64,000 nucleotides of DNA from Sporosarcina sp. FSL W7-1349 (GCF_038003045.1 NZ_JBBOOK010000001.1:434001-498000), one strand, 5' to 3'. Counted from the stretch's first letter, positions 26,407 to 36,685 are shown. The notes: a model not told the origin generated them from the sequence alone. Numbers and translations: made by a program.

Positions 26407-27063
26407 ATGAAATACAATGAAATCGGGATCGCCGCCTTACAGGACGGTGAGCTGGAAAAAGCAGTGGAATCTTTCATGAAAGCAGTGGAGGAGCGACCTG
26501 AAGATCCGGTCGGCTATATCAACTTGGGCAATGTTTTTGCATCGCTCGGGGATATCGAAAAAGCCGAGCCGTTCTTCCAAAAAGCAATTACCTTGGACGA
26601 AGAGGCGGGGACCGCCTATTACGGGCTTGCAAACCTGTATTACAATGCGGAGCGATACGCCGAAGCAGCGACATTGTATGAGAAGGCGGTTCGCCAGGGC
26701 GTGGAGGACGCGGATGCGTACTTCATGCTCGGAAAAAGCTTGGAGCGCTCATCCAACGATAAATTGGCATTGCCTTATTTGCAAAGAGCGGCGGAACTGG
26801 CGCCGCGGGATTTGGAAATCCGATTATCCTATGGAATCCTTCTTGCGAAGCTGGAATTGTTTGTTGAAGCCGCAGATGAATTTCGTTTCGTTCTGGAACT
26901 GGACGAGGAAAATGCAGATGCTCATTACAATTTAGGCATTGTCTATGCCGTCTCGACGAATCGGAAAGAGGATGCGCTCCGTCATCTGGAACAAGCCTTT
27001 ACAATCGAACCGGACCATATGGAAGCGCGAAATATTTTTAACATGATTCAGCAAAACCAATAG
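26407..27063 (+). CDS. TPR-repeat protein, YrrB-like
   Basis: A 218-residue protein made almost wholly of tetratricopeptide repeats, with about six helix pairs (for example VGYINLGNVFASLGDIEKAEPFFQ). There is no signal peptide or membrane helix. TPR arrays are protein-binding scaffolds; B. subtilis YrrB has the same position after mnmA and no firmly known role. The ATG at 26407 follows AAGGGG. The conserved linkage suggests a connection with tRNA thiolation or with the recD2 gene that follows, but the sequence does not show which. Confidence 0.85.
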   Translation: MKYNEIGIAALQDGELEKAVESFMKAVEERPEDPVGYINLGNVFASLGDIEKAEPFFQKAITLDEEAGTAYYGLANLYYNAERYAEAATLYEKAVRQGVEDADAYFMLGKSLERSSNDKLALPYLQRAAELAPRDLEIRLSYGILLAKLELFVEAADEFRFVLELDEENADAHYNLGIVYAVSTNRKEDALRHLEQAFTIEPDHMEARNIFNMIQQNQ

Positions 27064-27090
27064 TGCATCTGATGCTGGGGCGTTCTATAC

Positions 27091-27160
27091 AGGATGTCTT
27101 AATTTCTGCGAATTGCGTAGAAATACGGCAAATCGAACCACTCGCAGTTCGCTTAGCTGA
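27091..27160. repeat. Fragment of the dispersed structured element
   Basis: About 70 bp matches the middle of the 301-bp element: AGGATGTCTTAATTTCTGCG, then the TTTCTGC/GTAGAAA and AATCGAAC/GTTCGCTT stem regions. Both termini are missing. It lies directly upstream of the recD2 ribosome binding site. Confidence 0.7.
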
Positions 27161-27186
27161 AGTGTAAGAAAGGAGGGAAGATGGAG

Positions 27187-29598
27187 ATGAGTGGAGAGAC
27201 GGAGGAAATCTTCTTGAGGGGGCGCCCGGTCGTCACCATCTTCCATAATCCCGATAACCTATTCACGATCCTGAAACTGAAAGTCCGTGAAACGAATTGC
27301 GGTTATTCTGAGAAAGAGATCATCGTGAAAGGGAACTTCCCACAATTGAATGAGGATGAAGAATACCGTTTCACAGGCGGGCTCGTCACTCATCCATCCT
27401 ACGGCTTGCAATTTGACGTCTGGACCTTCGAGAAGGAGATGCCGTCCACCGAGACCGGCCTGATCCATTACTTATCGGGCGATCTTTTTCCGGGCATCGG
27501 ATTGAAGACGGCGGATACAATCGTGAAGAAACTGGGCAAAGACGCCATCAAGAAAATCATGAACGATCCGTCTGTCCTCGACACGATTCCCCGTCTATCG
27601 GACGAGCGGAAAGAGACGCTGGTGACAGTATTGCAACAGAATATGGGGATGGAACGGACGATCATTCAGTTGAATGAATGGGGTTTCGGACCCCAGATCA
27701 GCATGCGGATCTATCAGACATACCGGGAAGAGTCCATCGAATTGTTAAATGAAAATCCATATCGCCTGATCGAGGAAGTGGAAGGCGTCGGTTTCCAACG
27801 GGCGGATGAGCTCGGAAAAAATCTCGGAATTACAGGTGCTCATCCTTCCAGGGTCAAAGCGGCGATCCTCCATTCAATGAACCAATCTGTGCAAGCGGCG
27901 GGCCATGTCTATTTGGAGGCGAAAGAGGTTTTACCCGACGTCAAACGCATCTTGGAAATGAGCCAGCCGATCGATATCCCGTTCAAAACGATCTCACAAG
28001 CGATCATCGAGCTTGTAGAGGAAAGCAAATTGTCTGCGGAAGGCAGGAAATTGTATATTCCCTCCCTTTACTTCTCCGAGCTCGGCATCGCATCGAAAAT
28101 GGCCCGTATCATGGAAAATGAGGTGGCGGACCAATTCCCAGCTTCCGAGATCAGGAAAGCTGTCGGAGAAGTCGAAGAACGTCTCGGGGTCAATTATGCA
28201 GAAACGCAAGTGTCGGCGATTGAGACGGCTCTTCATTCTCCCGTGATGATCTTGACGGGCGGACCGGGGACCGGGAAGACGACGGTCATCCGAGGTCTTG
28301 TTGAAGTGTACGCGGAACTGCACGGGCTTTCATTGGACCCGAAAGAGTATGCGAAAAAGAAGGAGCCCTTCCCGATCGTGCTGGCGGCTCCGACTGGACG
28401 GGCGGCGAAAAGGATGTCCGAATCGACCGGTCTGCCTGCCATGACGATCCACCGGCTGCTCGGTTTCACCGGGCAGGAGAAGGAAGAAGAAGTGGAGCGG
28501 GAGGTGGAAGGCCGCCTGATCATCATCGATGAAATGTCGATGGTCGATACGTGGCTGGCCCACCAACTGTTAAAGGCGTTGCCGGATGATGTCCAATTGC
28601 TGTTTGTCGGGGACCAAGATCAGTTGCCGCCCGTAGGCCCAGGTCAAGTGCTTCGGGATTTATTGGAGTCCGGCAAAGTCCCTGTCGTGGAATTGACGGA
28701 GATCTATCGGCAAAGCGCAGGGTCGACTATTATCGAAATGGCTCATATGATCAAACGTTCCGAATGGTCCGGAGATATTGCTGCGAAGACATCCGATCGT
28801 TCGTTCATCAAAGCGGATAGCGAACGGATTTTGGAAGTCGTCGAGCAGGTCATTTCCAACGCCCTATCAAAAGGGCATGCAATCAAGGATATACAAGTTC
28901 TAGCCCCGATGTACAAAGGCCCCGCCGGCATCGACGGCTTGAATAAAATGATACAGGAAATGGTCAATCCTCCCGCTCCCGACCGGAAAGAGGTCGTGTT
29001 TGGAGACGCGGTCTACCGGGTCGGGGATAAGGTCCTTCAACTGGTCAACCAACCGGAGAGCAATGTGTTCAATGGTGATATGGGTGAAGTGATCGCCATC
29101 ATCAAAGCGAAAGAAACGATCGATAAAAAAGAGCTGCTCGTCGTCTCCTATGATGGGATCGAGGTGACGTACGAGCGGAGCGACCTGACCCAGATCACCC
29201 TTGCCTATTGCTGTTCCATCCATAAATCGCAAGGCAGCGAATTTCCAATCGTCATTATGCCGGTCGTCCGCAGCCATCGTAAAATGCTTCGCAGGAACCT
29301 GTTATACACAGGCATCACCCGTGCTAAGAATTTCTTGATCCTCTGCGGGGAGCCGGAAGAATTCAAGATGGGAATCTTCCGTACAGATGAAATGCAGCGG
29401 CAAACGACACTCAAGGAAAGGCTGAATGGGGATTCGGTTATCGAACAGGAGACCGAGCAGCTAGATGCGGAGCCGAAAGCCGAAGAAGCGGATATGTCAG
29501 AACCGAAGGAATATAAGCTTACCGCTGAAAACTTCATCTCCATCGACCCGATGATCGGCATGCAAGGCATCACGCCTTATGCTTTCCTTGAAGAGTAA
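27187..29598 (+). CDS. recD2: ATP-dependent 5'-3' DNA helicase RecD2
   Basis: An 803-residue superfamily 1B helicase of the RecD2 (RecD-like, no RecBC) type. It has an N-terminal OB/HhH region (FPGIGLKTADTIVKKLG, VEGVGFQRADELG). The motor has Walker A TGGPGTGKTT (from about 357), Walker B LIIIDEMSMVD, GDQDQLPPVGPG and the C-terminal SIHKSQGSEFP. RecD2 acts in mismatch repair and fork maintenance. ATG 27187 is 10 nt after AGGAGG (27171-27176); ATG 27181 is only 4 nt away, so I favour the shorter form. The C-terminal 60 residues are acidic and less conserved. Confidence 0.95.
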   Translation: MSGETEEIFLRGRPVVTIFHNPDNLFTILKLKVRETNCGYSEKEIIVKGNFPQLNEDEEYRFTGGLVTHPSYGLQFDVWTFEKEMPSTETGLIHYLSGDLFPGIGLKTADTIVKKLGKDAIKKIMNDPSVLDTIPRLSDERKETLVTVLQQNMGMERTIIQLNEWGFGPQISMRIYQTYREESIELLNENPYRLIEEVEGVGFQRADELGKNLGITGAHPSRVKAAILHSMNQSVQAAGHVYLEAKEVLPDVKRILEMSQPIDIPFKTISQAIIELVEESKLSAEGRKLYIPSLYFSELGIASKMARIMENEVADQFPASEIRKAVGEVEERLGVNYAETQVSAIETALHSPVMILTGGPGTGKTTVIRGLVEVYAELHGLSLDPKEYAKKKEPFPIVLAAPTGRAAKRMSESTGLPAMTIHRLLGFTGQEKEEEVEREVEGRLIIIDEMSMVDTWLAHQLLKALPDDVQLLFVGDQDQLPPVGPGQVLRDLLESGKVPVVELTEIYRQSAGSTIIEMAHMIKRSEWSGDIAAKTSDRSFIKADSERILEVVEQVISNALSKGHAIKDIQVLAPMYKGPAGIDGLNKMIQEMVNPPAPDRKEVVFGDAVYRVGDKVLQLVNQPESNVFNGDMGEVIAIIKAKETIDKKELLVVSYDGIEVTYERSDLTQITLAYCCSIHKSQGSEFPIVIMPVVRSHRKMLRRNLLYTGITRAKNFLILCGEPEEFKMGIFRTDEMQRQTTLKERLNGDSVIEQETEQLDAEPKAEEADMSEPKEYKLTAENFISIDPMIGMQGITPYAFLEE

Positions 29599-29611
29599 GG
29601 TCATTCGTGGA

Positions 29612-29640
29612 TTGACATCACGCTCAAACTTATCTATAAT
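29612..29640 (+). promoter_or_regulatory. Perfect-consensus sigma-A promoter of alaS
   Basis: TTGACA (29612-29617), 17-bp spacer, TATAAT (29635-29640): an exact match to consensus, 14 bp after the recD2 stop. Confidence 0.9.
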
Positions 29641-29647
29641 CCAGATA

Positions 29648-29890
29648 TTCATAAGAAATTCGATGACGGAGAAAGTACGCATGCTTTGGCTTGTGCAGAA
29701 AGAGGCCCCTAGGCTGGAAGGGCTTCCTTGCCGATATGACGGAAAGCTACTCCTGAGTGCAGCTCATCCCTGCCGTTTCGCCGCGTTAAGGCTTCCAAAG
29801 AGATCGGCGATAATATCTTTGCCGATAAGTAGGGTGGTACCGCGAGATGAAAATCCTCGCCCCTTGTATACGAGGGGGAGGATTTTTTTA
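29648..29890 (+). promoter_or_regulatory. T-box leader controlling alaS
   Basis: The core AGGGTGGTACCGCGAGA (29831-29847) precedes a terminator built from AATCCTCGCCCCTTG and ACGAGGGGGAGGATT with a T-run to 29889. Alanine codons GCA (29759-29761) and GCT (29762-29764) lie in the stem I 3' strand and are specifier candidates. It should respond to uncharged tRNA(Ala). Confidence 0.92.
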
Positions 29891-29937
29891 TTGCCGAAAA
29901 ATCGTTCTACAATATTCATAAATTGGAGGGTTACAAA

Positions 29938-32571
29938 ATGAAAAACTTCACATCTGCAGAAATACGCAATCTTTTCTTGGAATACTTCAAGCAGCATGGG
30001 CATAGTGTAGAGCCATCCGCACCGCTTGTCCCAATCGACGATCCGTCTTTGCTGTGGATCAATAGCGGTGTCGCGACTTTGAAAAAGTATTTTGATGGAC
30101 GAGTCATCCCGGACAATCCACGGATCGTCAATGCCCAAAAATCGATCCGGACAAATGATATCGAGAACGTTGGAAAAACGGCACGGCACCATACGTTCTT
30201 TGAGATGCTCGGGAATTTTTCCATCGGGGACTATTTCAAGGAAGAAGCTATCATCCGTGCATGGGATTTCTTGACAAACGAAAAATGGATCGGCTTTGAC
30301 CCGGAACTGCTATCGGTTACCGTCCATCCGGAAGATGAAGAGGCCTATGCGATTTGGCGCGATCAAATCGGCATTCCGGAAGAACGCATCATCCGCTTGG
30401 AAGGGAACTTCTGGGACATCGGGGAAGGCCCGAGTGGACCGAACTCTGAGATTTTCTACGACCGGGGCCCATCCTATGGGGATGATTTTTCCGATCCGGA
30501 ACTATATCCGGGCGGGGAGAATGAGCGTTATCTGGAAATCTGGAACCTCGTCTTCTCAGAATTCAACCATAATCCTGATCATACGTACACGCCGCTTCCG
30601 AAGAAGAACATCGATACAGGAATGGGGCTGGAGCGGATCGTATCGGTCATTCAAGACGTGCCGACGAATTTTGACACGGACCTGTTCATGCCGATCATGT
30701 ATGCCATCGAAAAGACATCCGGCGTGAAGTACGGAGAGAATCAAGAGAAGGATACGGCGTTCAAAGTGATTGCCGACCATATTCGCACCGTGGCTTTCGC
30801 GATCGGTGACGGAGCTTTGCCGTCCAATGAAGGGCGCGGCTATGTCCTCCGCAGATTGTTGCGCCGGGCAGTCCGCTTTGCTAAGCAGCTGGGAATCGAA
30901 AAACCGTTCATGTATAATCTTGTGCCGGTCGTCGGCGAGATCATGGACGATTTTTATCCGGATGTGAAAGAGAAACAAGAATTCATTATGAAAGTCATTA
31001 AAAACGAGGAAGACCGTTTCCATGAAACATTGACGGAAGGAATGGCCATCCTCTCGGGTGTCATCGAAAAATCAAAAGCGAACGGTACATCCATCGTTCC
31101 TGGAGCGGATGCGTTCCGCCTCTACGACACATATGGCTTCCCGTTCGAATTGACGGAGGAATTTGCAGAAGAAGCAGGGGTGACTGTCGACCGGGAAGGC
31201 TTCGAGACTGAGATGGAGAACCAGCGGAACCGCGCACGTGCCGCCCGCCAAGATGTCGATTCGATGCACGTCCAATCCGGTGTGCTCGGGGAAATCCACG
31301 AGTCCAGTGAATTCATCGGATATGATCAACTGTCCTGCGAAGCAACCGTGCTTGTGCTCTTGCAGGATGGTAACACCGCCGATCAGGCAGCTGAAGGGGC
31401 GGAAGTCCAATTCATACTGGATCGGACACCATTCTATGCGGAAAGCGGCGGCCAGGTGGCGGACAAGGGAACTGTTGTCGGTGAAACGTTCGTAGCCGAT
31501 GTCAAAGACGTCCAAAAAGCACCGAATGGCCAAAACCTGCATACTGCTGTCATCCGTTCCGGTGAAATGACGGCAGGGGTAGCAGTCCGGGCGGAAGTCG
31601 ATGAACAGGCTAGGAAGCTGATCATCCGCAACCATACTGCGACGCATTTGCTCCATAAAGCGTTGAAAGAAGCGCTCGGGGAGCATGTCAATCAGGCAGG
31701 TTCTTATGTTGGCCCGGATCGGCTCCGTTTCGACTTCTCCCATTTCGGACAAGTGACGAAAGAAGAACTTGAGAAAATCGAACAGATGGTCAACGAAAAG
31801 ATTTGGGATGACATCCATGTCGATATTTCTCAAAAACCGATTGACGAAGCGAAAAAAATGGGCGCAATGGCATTATTCGGAGAGAAATACGGGGCGGTCG
31901 TCCGCGTCGTGACAGTCGGCGATTATTCCCTCGAACTTTGTGGAGGCTGCCACGTACCTTCCACAGGTTTCATCGGCCTGTTCAAGATCGTTTCTGAAGG
32001 GGGAATCGGTGCAGGGACACGCCGGATCGAAGCGGTCACTGGTCAACAGGCATACCGTTCATTCAAGGAAGAGGAAGCGAAGTTGAACGAGGCGGCAGTT
32101 CTATTGAAAACGAATCCGAAAGACATCCTGACAAAGATCGGCACCGTCCTATCCGACATGAAAGACTTGCAGCGTGAAAACGAATCGCTGTCCGCCAAAC
32201 TCGGCAATAGCCAGCTGGATGATGTGTTGGCAACGGCCCAGCAAGTCGGAGAAGTCACCGTCATTGCGAGCCGTGTCGATGTCAAAGACAATAATGGTCT
32301 GCGTCAAATGATGGATGAAATGAAACAGAAAGTGAAGTCGGGCGTCATCGTCCTAGGGGCGGCGGCAGACGGAAAAGTGATGCTCATTGCCGGGGTGACA
32401 GAAGATTTGAAATCCGGGAACTATCATGCTGGTAAACTCGTCAATCATGTAGCGGCACAATGTGACGGCAAAGGCGGAGGCCGGCCGGATATGGCGATGG
32501 CAGGAGCGAAAGATGTTTCCAAGCTTGATGCTGCTCTCCAATCCGTGTATGATTATGTCAAATCCGTTTAA
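29938..32571 (+). CDS. alaS: Alanyl-tRNA synthetase
   Basis: An 877-residue synthetase with a class II catalytic domain ([28 protein letters not shown]). The editing domain carries the zinc-ligand pattern HTATH (566-570) and CGGCH (from Cys668), needed to clear Ser/Gly-tRNA(Ala). A C-terminal DHHA1 domain follows ([18 protein letters not shown]). ATG 29938 follows GGAGGG; TTG 29923 overlaps that site. The gene is controlled by its own T-box. Confidence 0.97.
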   Translation: MKNFTSAEIRNLFLEYFKQHGHSVEPSAPLVPIDDPSLLWINSGVATLKKYFDGRVIPDNPRIVNAQKSIRTNDIENVGKTARHHTFFEMLGNFSIGDYFKEEAIIRAWDFLTNEKWIGFDPELLSVTVHPEDEEAYAIWRDQIGIPEERIIRLEGNFWDIGEGPSGPNSEIFYDRGPSYGDDFSDPELYPGGENERYLEIWNLVFSEFNHNPDHTYTPLPKKNIDTGMGLERIVSVIQDVPTNFDTDLFMPIMYAIEKTSGVKYGENQEKDTAFKVIADHIRTVAFAIGDGALPSNEGRGYVLRRLLRRAVRFAKQLGIEKPFMYNLVPVVGEIMDDFYPDVKEKQEFIMKVIKNEEDRFHETLTEGMAILSGVIEKSKANGTSIVPGADAFRLYDTYGFPFELTEEFAEEAGVTVDREGFETEMENQRNRARAARQDVDSMHVQSGVLGEIHESSEFIGYDQLSCEATVLVLLQDGNTADQAAEGAEVQFILDRTPFYAESGGQVADKGTVVGETFVADVKDVQKAPNGQNLHTAVIRSGEMTAGVAVRAEVDEQARKLIIRNHTATHLLHKALKEALGEHVNQAGSYVGPDRLRFDFSHFGQVTKEELEKIEQMVNEKIWDDIHVDISQKPIDEAKKMGAMALFGEKYGAVVRVVTVGDYSLELCGGCHVPSTGFIGLFKIVSEGGIGAGTRRIEAVTGQQAYRSFKEEEAKLNEAAVLLKTNPKDILTKIGTVLSDMKDLQRENESLSAKLGNSQLDDVLATAQQVGEVTVIASRVDVKDNNGLRQMMDEMKQKVKSGVIVLGAAADGKVMLIAGVTEDLKSGNYHAGKLVNHVAAQCDGKGGGRPDMAMAGAKDVSKLDAALQSVYDYVKSV

Positions 32572-32631
32572 CGGGAATGAAAGATTGGGTATACTAAATC
32601 AGATGGCCTGAAAGTGGGGTGGGTATCGAAC

Positions 32632-32904
32632 ATGGATTCATACGACAAAACGATGAAGTTCAACTTTCCAGAAGAGTCGATGAAGGATGAGGTCAAAGAA
32701 GTGATGCTCCATGTGTATAAGGCACTGGATGACAAAGGGTACAATCCGATCAACCAGATAGTCGGCTATCTACTGTCGGGCGATCCGGCCTATATCCCCC
32801 GGCATGAAGAAGCGCGCAACAAAATTCGGAAGCTGGAGCGGGATGAGATTCTCGAGGAACTCGTCAAGTTTTATATCCGTGAAAACGGAGGGACGTCGGA
32901 TTGA
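32632..32904 (+). CDS. ireB: IreB family regulatory phosphoprotein (YrzL)
   Basis: A 90-residue protein starting [20 protein letters not shown] and containing [23 protein letters not shown], the IreB/DUF965 signature. In Enterococcus, IreB is phosphorylated by the PASTA kinase IreK and modulates cephalosporin resistance; the Thr in the N-terminal KTMKF segment is in the corresponding region. The ATG at 32632 is chosen over the frame's earlier GTG. Its stop overlaps the ruvX start (TTGA), so they are coupled. Confidence 0.9.
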   Translation: MDSYDKTMKFNFPEESMKDEVKEVMLHVYKALDDKGYNPINQIVGYLLSGDPAYIPRHEEARNKIRKLERDEILEELVKFYIRENGGTSD

Positions 32905-33317
32905 GGACAATGGGATTGGATGTCGGGACCAAAACGGTCGGCATTGCGATCAGTGATGCTTTGGGATGGACAGCCCAAGGGGTCGAGACGATGAAGATCG
33001 ATGAAAATGCCGGCCAGTTCGGCATGGAAAGAATTGAACAACTCGTTTCCGAATATGGCGTAAACGAATTCGTTGTTGGTTACCCTAAAAACATGAATAA
33101 TACAATCGGCCCCCGCGGCGAAGCATGTGAAAACTACGCCCGCTTGCTGGAAGAAAAGTTTGGACTCCCCGTAAAGCTATGGGATGAACGCCTATCGACG
33201 ATGGCAGCGGAACGGATGTTGATCGAAGCGGATGTCAGCCGGAAAAAAAGGAAGACGGTCATTGATAAGATGGCAGCTGTCCTAATTTTGCAAGGATATC
33301 TTGACTCAAAAAATTGA
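32901..33317 (+). CDS. ruvX: Holliday junction resolvase-like / pre-16S rRNA nuclease YqgF (RuvX)
   Basis: A 138-residue RNase H-fold protein with [15 protein letters not shown] at the N-terminus (catalytic Asp7 in LDVG), the [15 protein letters not shown] segment and [10 protein letters not shown] (second acidic site). The family processes 16S rRNA 5' ends and was earlier thought to be a resolvase. TTG 32901 lies 9 nt after a GGAGG site and gives MRTMGLDVG, matching B. subtilis YrrK (MRILGLD). Confidence 0.93.
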   Translation: MRTMGLDVGTKTVGIAISDALGWTAQGVETMKIDENAGQFGMERIEQLVSEYGVNEFVVGYPKNMNNTIGPRGEACENYARLLEEKFGLPVKLWDERLSTMAAERMLIEADVSRKKRKTVIDKMAAVLILQGYLDSKN

Positions 33318-33330
33318 AGAGGTGAGCGAA

Positions 33331-33618
33331 TTGGATCATGGACAAGAAACGATGACCATCGTGGACGAGCAAGGAAATGAACATGTCTGCGAAGTGATTT
33401 TTACATTCGAATCAGAAGAATATGGAAAATCTTACGTCCTATATCACGTGCTGGGAGAGGAAGAATCAGAAGACGGGGACATTGAAATCCACGCATCTGC
33501 TTTCATCCCGACGGAAGACGGCGAAGATGGCGAGTTATTCCCAATTGAAAACGACGAGGAATGGGAAATGGTCGAAGAAATGCTGAACACGTTCCTTGCT
33601 GAAGAGGAAGAAGAGTGA
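33331..33618 (+). CDS. DUF1292 protein, YrzB-like
   Basis: A 95-residue very acidic protein (DDEEW and LAEEEEE at the C-terminus) with [20 protein letters not shown] and [10 protein letters not shown], the DUF1292 pattern. The function is unknown; it follows ruvX throughout Bacilli. The TTG at 33331 has AGAGGTGA 5-6 nt upstream and aligns with the B. subtilis start. The frame's earlier TTG at 33301 lies inside ruvX. Confidence 0.85.
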   Translation: MDHGQETMTIVDEQGNEHVCEVIFTFESEEYGKSYVLYHVLGEEESEDGDIEIHASAFIPTEDGEDGELFPIENDEEWEMVEEMLNTFLAEEEEE

Positions 33619-33632
33619 TCCATATGCGCTCG

Positions 33633-33664
33633 GACGGGACGGTAACCACCGCCCCGTCTTTTCT
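33633..33664 (+). terminator. Intrinsic terminator of the alaS-ireB-ruvX-DUF1292 unit
   Basis: GACGGG (33633-33638) pairs with CCCGTC (33653-33658), with inner CGGT/ACCG and loop AACC. TTTTCTT follows. Confidence 0.85.
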
Positions 33665-33755
33665 TCGTCGTTAGGAAATGATTAGAACAACCTGCTATTA
33701 GAAAATAGAGAGTTATGTAGAACGATCAAATGATTTGTTGATTAGAAACGCTGCA

Positions 33756-34056
33756 GCTGCTTGGAGTGTAAGGCGGCGACTCCTGCGGGGTGAAGCGCGA
33801 ATGGTGAGACCCCGCAGGAAAAGCCGTTACGAAGAACGGCTTTTGCGCCAAAAAGCGAAGCGTTTGGCAGCAGCTTTTTACTCCGAAAGAATGTAGCGTT
33901 GGCAATGCTGGATGCCTTAATTTCTGCAAAGTGCTCAGAAATACAGCCAATCGAACCCTTCGCTGTTCGATTGGCTCACCCGCGCCCGGCGTAAAGCGTC
34001 CGCCTGCTCCTGTCGCTACGCTTTCGTCGCAAACAAAATTTGAAACGGAAAGCAGC
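33756..34056. repeat. Dispersed 301-bp structured intergenic element, copy 2
   Basis: Same length as copy 1. The ends are GCTGCTT and AAGCAGC, a coupled T-A to C-G change relative to copy 1 (GTTGCTT/AAGCAAC). Internal stems TCCTGCGGGGT/ACCCCGCAGGA (perfect here), AAAAGCCGTT/AACGGCTTTT and CCAATCGAAC/GTTCGATTGG are present. It occupies most of the 507-bp gap between the DUF1292 gene and mltG. Upstream CAAATGATTTGT (33727-33738) is shared with copy 1. Confidence 0.85.
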
Positions 34057-34125
34057 GGGCTGTTGGTTGAAACCGTTTCTAGAGTTCGTTTTATATAGTT
34101 CTGCAAATGAAAGAGGTGAGCCTGT

Positions 34126-35250
34126 ATGGAAAATGGATCGAAAAAAGATGTCATGTTGGAGCGGATGAGAGAAAAGAAGAAAGAAGTGAGAGTCGTCAGG
34201 AAAATTGTCTTTATCATTACATCCATTCTTCTTTTCATCGGTTTGGTCGGCGGCTTTTTCGGATACCGTTATATCAAGGGGGCGCTTCAACCCGTTGATC
34301 CGGATTCGGAAGAAGTGATCGAAGTCGTCATCCCGATTGGTTCCGGCGTCGACACGATTGCAACCGAACTTCAGAAAAAAGGAATCATCAAAAATGCCAA
34401 GCTCTTCAAGTATTATGCAAAATTCAACAATGAATCCCAGTTCCAGGCAGGTACATACGGATTGACGAAAGCGATGACACCGGATGAATTAATCCGCAGC
34501 TTGAAAACCGGTAAAGTCTATCGGACACCTGTGTTCGCAATGACAGTGCCCGAGGGATTGACCGTCCAGCAAATTGCTGGCATCGTGGAGAAAAAGGCGG
34601 GCATACCGGCGGATGAATTCCTGACCTACATAAATGCGGAGTCCACTATCCATCGGTTGATGGCCAAGTATCCGCAAGTGTTGACGGAGGAAATCCAAGG
34701 GGAGCAGATCAAATATCCTTTGGAAGGCTATCTCTTCCCTGCAACCTATCCGTTTTACGAGGAAGATCCTTCAATTGAAACGATCGTCGATGCGATGGTC
34801 CAGGCCACCGCCGCGAATGTGACCCCTTATTACGATTATTTGGAGACAGAAGGGAAGTCGGTTCATTGGCTGCTGACGTTCGCTTCCTTGCTAGAGAAGG
34901 AAGCCACTGCCCAATCGGACCGTGAAACGATTGCGAGTGTATTTTATAACCGGATGGAAATCGAAATGCCGTTGCAAACGGACCCGACTGTGCTATATTC
35001 GCTTGGGGAGCATAAGGACCGGGTGCTCTATGCCGACTTGGAAATTGATGACCCGTACAATACGTATAAACATAAAGGGTTGCCTCCAGGCCCGATTGCG
35101 GGTGCGGGCAAGGCGTCCATCGAAGCGGTGATTGACCCTTCCACTACGGATTATTTATACTTCTTGGCGGATAAGAACGGAACGAATCATTTCACCAAAT
35201 CATACGAGGAACACTTGAAAAATCGGGACCTCTATCTTTCGGGTGACTGA
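34126..35250 (+). CDS. mltG: Endolytic murein transglycosylase MltG
   Basis: A 374-residue membrane-anchored enzyme of the YceG/MltG family that cuts nascent glycan strands. It has a basic cytoplasmic N-terminus, one transmembrane helix (about 25-47), a LysM-like subdomain (EVVIPIGSGVDTIATELQKKG), and a catalytic region with YPLEGYLFPATYPF and LEKEA. Glu257 is the likely catalytic residue. GLPPGPI near the end is also a family hallmark. The ATG at 34126 follows AAAGAGGTGAG. Confidence 0.94.
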   Translation: MENGSKKDVMLERMREKKKEVRVVRKIVFIITSILLFIGLVGGFFGYRYIKGALQPVDPDSEEVIEVVIPIGSGVDTIATELQKKGIIKNAKLFKYYAKFNNESQFQAGTYGLTKAMTPDELIRSLKTGKVYRTPVFAMTVPEGLTVQQIAGIVEKKAGIPADEFLTYINAESTIHRLMAKYPQVLTEEIQGEQIKYPLEGYLFPATYPFYEEDPSIETIVDAMVQATAANVTPYYDYLETEGKSVHWLLTFASLLEKEATAQSDRETIASVFYNRMEIEMPLQTDPTVLYSLGEHKDRVLYADLEIDDPYNTYKHKGLPPGPIAGAGKASIEAVIDPSTTDYLYFLADKNGTNHFTKSYEEHLKNRDLYLSGD

Positions 35251-35286
35251 TTGCCCAAGAAACGCATGAGGATTGGAGGGGACATA

Positions 35287-35922
35287 TTGGAAGATTATTT
35301 ACGCTATATTGAGAGTTTGCAAAAAAAGGAAGATGCCCTCTTCAGCCGGATGGAGTACTATGCGGAAGAGTATCGAGTCCCCATCATGGATCGGCTGGGC
35401 ATCGAGACGTTCCTCGGCCTCCTGTGCATCCAACAGCCGAAATCCATTTTGGAGATAGGAAGCGCGATTGGCTATTCGGCCCTGCGTATTGCGACGGCAC
35501 TAAAAGACACGACAATCGTCACGATTGAACGTGATTCCGACCGCTTTTCGAAAGCTGTCGAATATATTGGAGAGAGCGATGCGGGGAGCCGTATCGTGAT
35601 TCTGGAAGCAGATGCCCTAGAAACGGAAGCGGAAGAAATTTTTAGCCGGCAGTACGATGCTTTATTCATAGATGCGGCGAAAGGACAATACAAACGGTTC
35701 TTCGAAAAGTATGAGCCGACAGTGAAATCGGGCGGAGTAATTTATTGTGATAATATGTTCATGCATGGTATGGTGCTACTGGAAGACGGGGAAGTGCCGA
35801 AGCGTAACCGTACGATGATCCGCAAGCTGAAAGAGTTTACGCAATGGATGTATGCACATCCAGGATTTGAAACTTCCTTGCTGCCGGTCGGGGACGGTAT
35901 TTTGATAGCGGTAAAGCGATAG
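35287..35922 (+). CDS. trmR: tRNA 5-hydroxyuridine methyltransferase TrmR (YrrM)
   Basis: A 211-residue SAM-dependent O-methyltransferase (COMT-like) with ILEIGSAIGYSALRIA as SAM motif I, FIDAAKGQYKRFFE and a metal-site DNMF segment. B. subtilis YrrM (TrmR) methylates ho5U34 to mo5U34 in several tRNAs. The TTG at 35287 follows GGAGGGG with 5-7 nt spacing; TTG 35251 directly after mltG has no site. In B. subtilis two U32 peptidase-like genes (yrrN, yrrO) follow and supply the hydroxylation step, but here udk follows at once. Confidence 0.88.
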   Translation: MEDYLRYIESLQKKEDALFSRMEYYAEEYRVPIMDRLGIETFLGLLCIQQPKSILEIGSAIGYSALRIATALKDTTIVTIERDSDRFSKAVEYIGESDAGSRIVILEADALETEAEEIFSRQYDALFIDAAKGQYKRFFEKYEPTVKSGGVIYCDNMFMHGMVLLEDGEVPKRNRTMIRKLKEFTQWMYAHPGFETSLLPVGDGILIAVKR

Positions 35923-35973
35923 TCGGCCGTGTAAGGAGAAAAGCATTCGGGCGACGACAAGGAGCGAACTCAG

Positions 35974-36612
35974 ATGAAACAGAGAAAGCCTCTCGTAATT
36001 GGAATAGCAGGCGGGTCCGGTTCCGGAAAGACGAGCGTCACCCATGCCATTTATGATGTCTTCAAGAAGCATTCCGTCGTTGTCATCGAACAGGATTATT
36101 ATTATAAGGACCAGACCCATCTTGAGTTTGACCAGCGCCTCGGCGTGAATTATGACCATCCTTTGGCATTCGACACGGATTTGCTGATCGAACATATGGA
36201 CCGTCTATTACAACGCGAGTCGATTGAAAAACCTGTTTATGACTATGCGCTTCATACTCGTTCGACAGAAACGATGCTGATTGAACCGAAAGATGTCATC
36301 ATCCTGGAAGGGATCCTTGTCCTGGAGGATGAACGGCTGCGTGACTTGATGGATATTAAATTGTTCGTCGACACGGATGCGGATTTGCGCATCATCCGCC
36401 GGATCCTCCGTGATTTGAATGAGAGGGGACGGTCAATTGATTCGGTCATCGAGCAATATTTGACCGTCGTCCGGCCGATGCACAACCAATTCATCGAACC
36501 GACGAAACGATATGCCGATATCATCATTCCGGAAGGCGGACAAAACGCGGTGGCCATCGACCTGATGGTTACCAAAATAAAAACAATTCTTGAATCTGGA
36601 ACGGATATATAA
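35974..36612 (+). CDS. udk: Uridine/cytidine kinase
   Basis: A 212-residue P-loop kinase of pyrimidine salvage (uridine or cytidine to UMP or CMP). Walker [10 protein letters not shown] is at 13-21; [17 protein letters not shown] and the [13 protein letters not shown] lid-type segment are present. The ATG at 35974 follows AAGGAGCG. It precedes greA with a hairpin between them, as in B. subtilis udk-greA. Confidence 0.95.
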   Translation: MKQRKPLVIGIAGGSGSGKTSVTHAIYDVFKKHSVVVIEQDYYYKDQTHLEFDQRLGVNYDHPLAFDTDLLIEHMDRLLQRESIEKPVYDYALHTRSTETMLIEPKDVIILEGILVLEDERLRDLMDIKLFVDTDADLRIIRRILRDLNERGRSIDSVIEQYLTVVRPMHNQFIEPTKRYADIIIPEGGQNAVAIDLMVTKIKTILESGTDI

Positions 36613-36644
36613 TATGATGTTGTCATCATTATATACAGATGAAC

Positions 36645-36685
36645 ACTATGTCACATACCTGTCAAAGGAGTGGCATAGTATTTTT
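36645..36685 (+). terminator. Hairpin/terminator between udk and greA
   Basis: ACTATGTCAC (36645-36654) pairs with GTGGCATAGT (36670-36679) with one mismatch, followed by ATTTTT. The loop contains AAAGGAG, a ribosome-binding-like sequence. It may act as a partial terminator upstream of greA. Confidence 0.6.
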
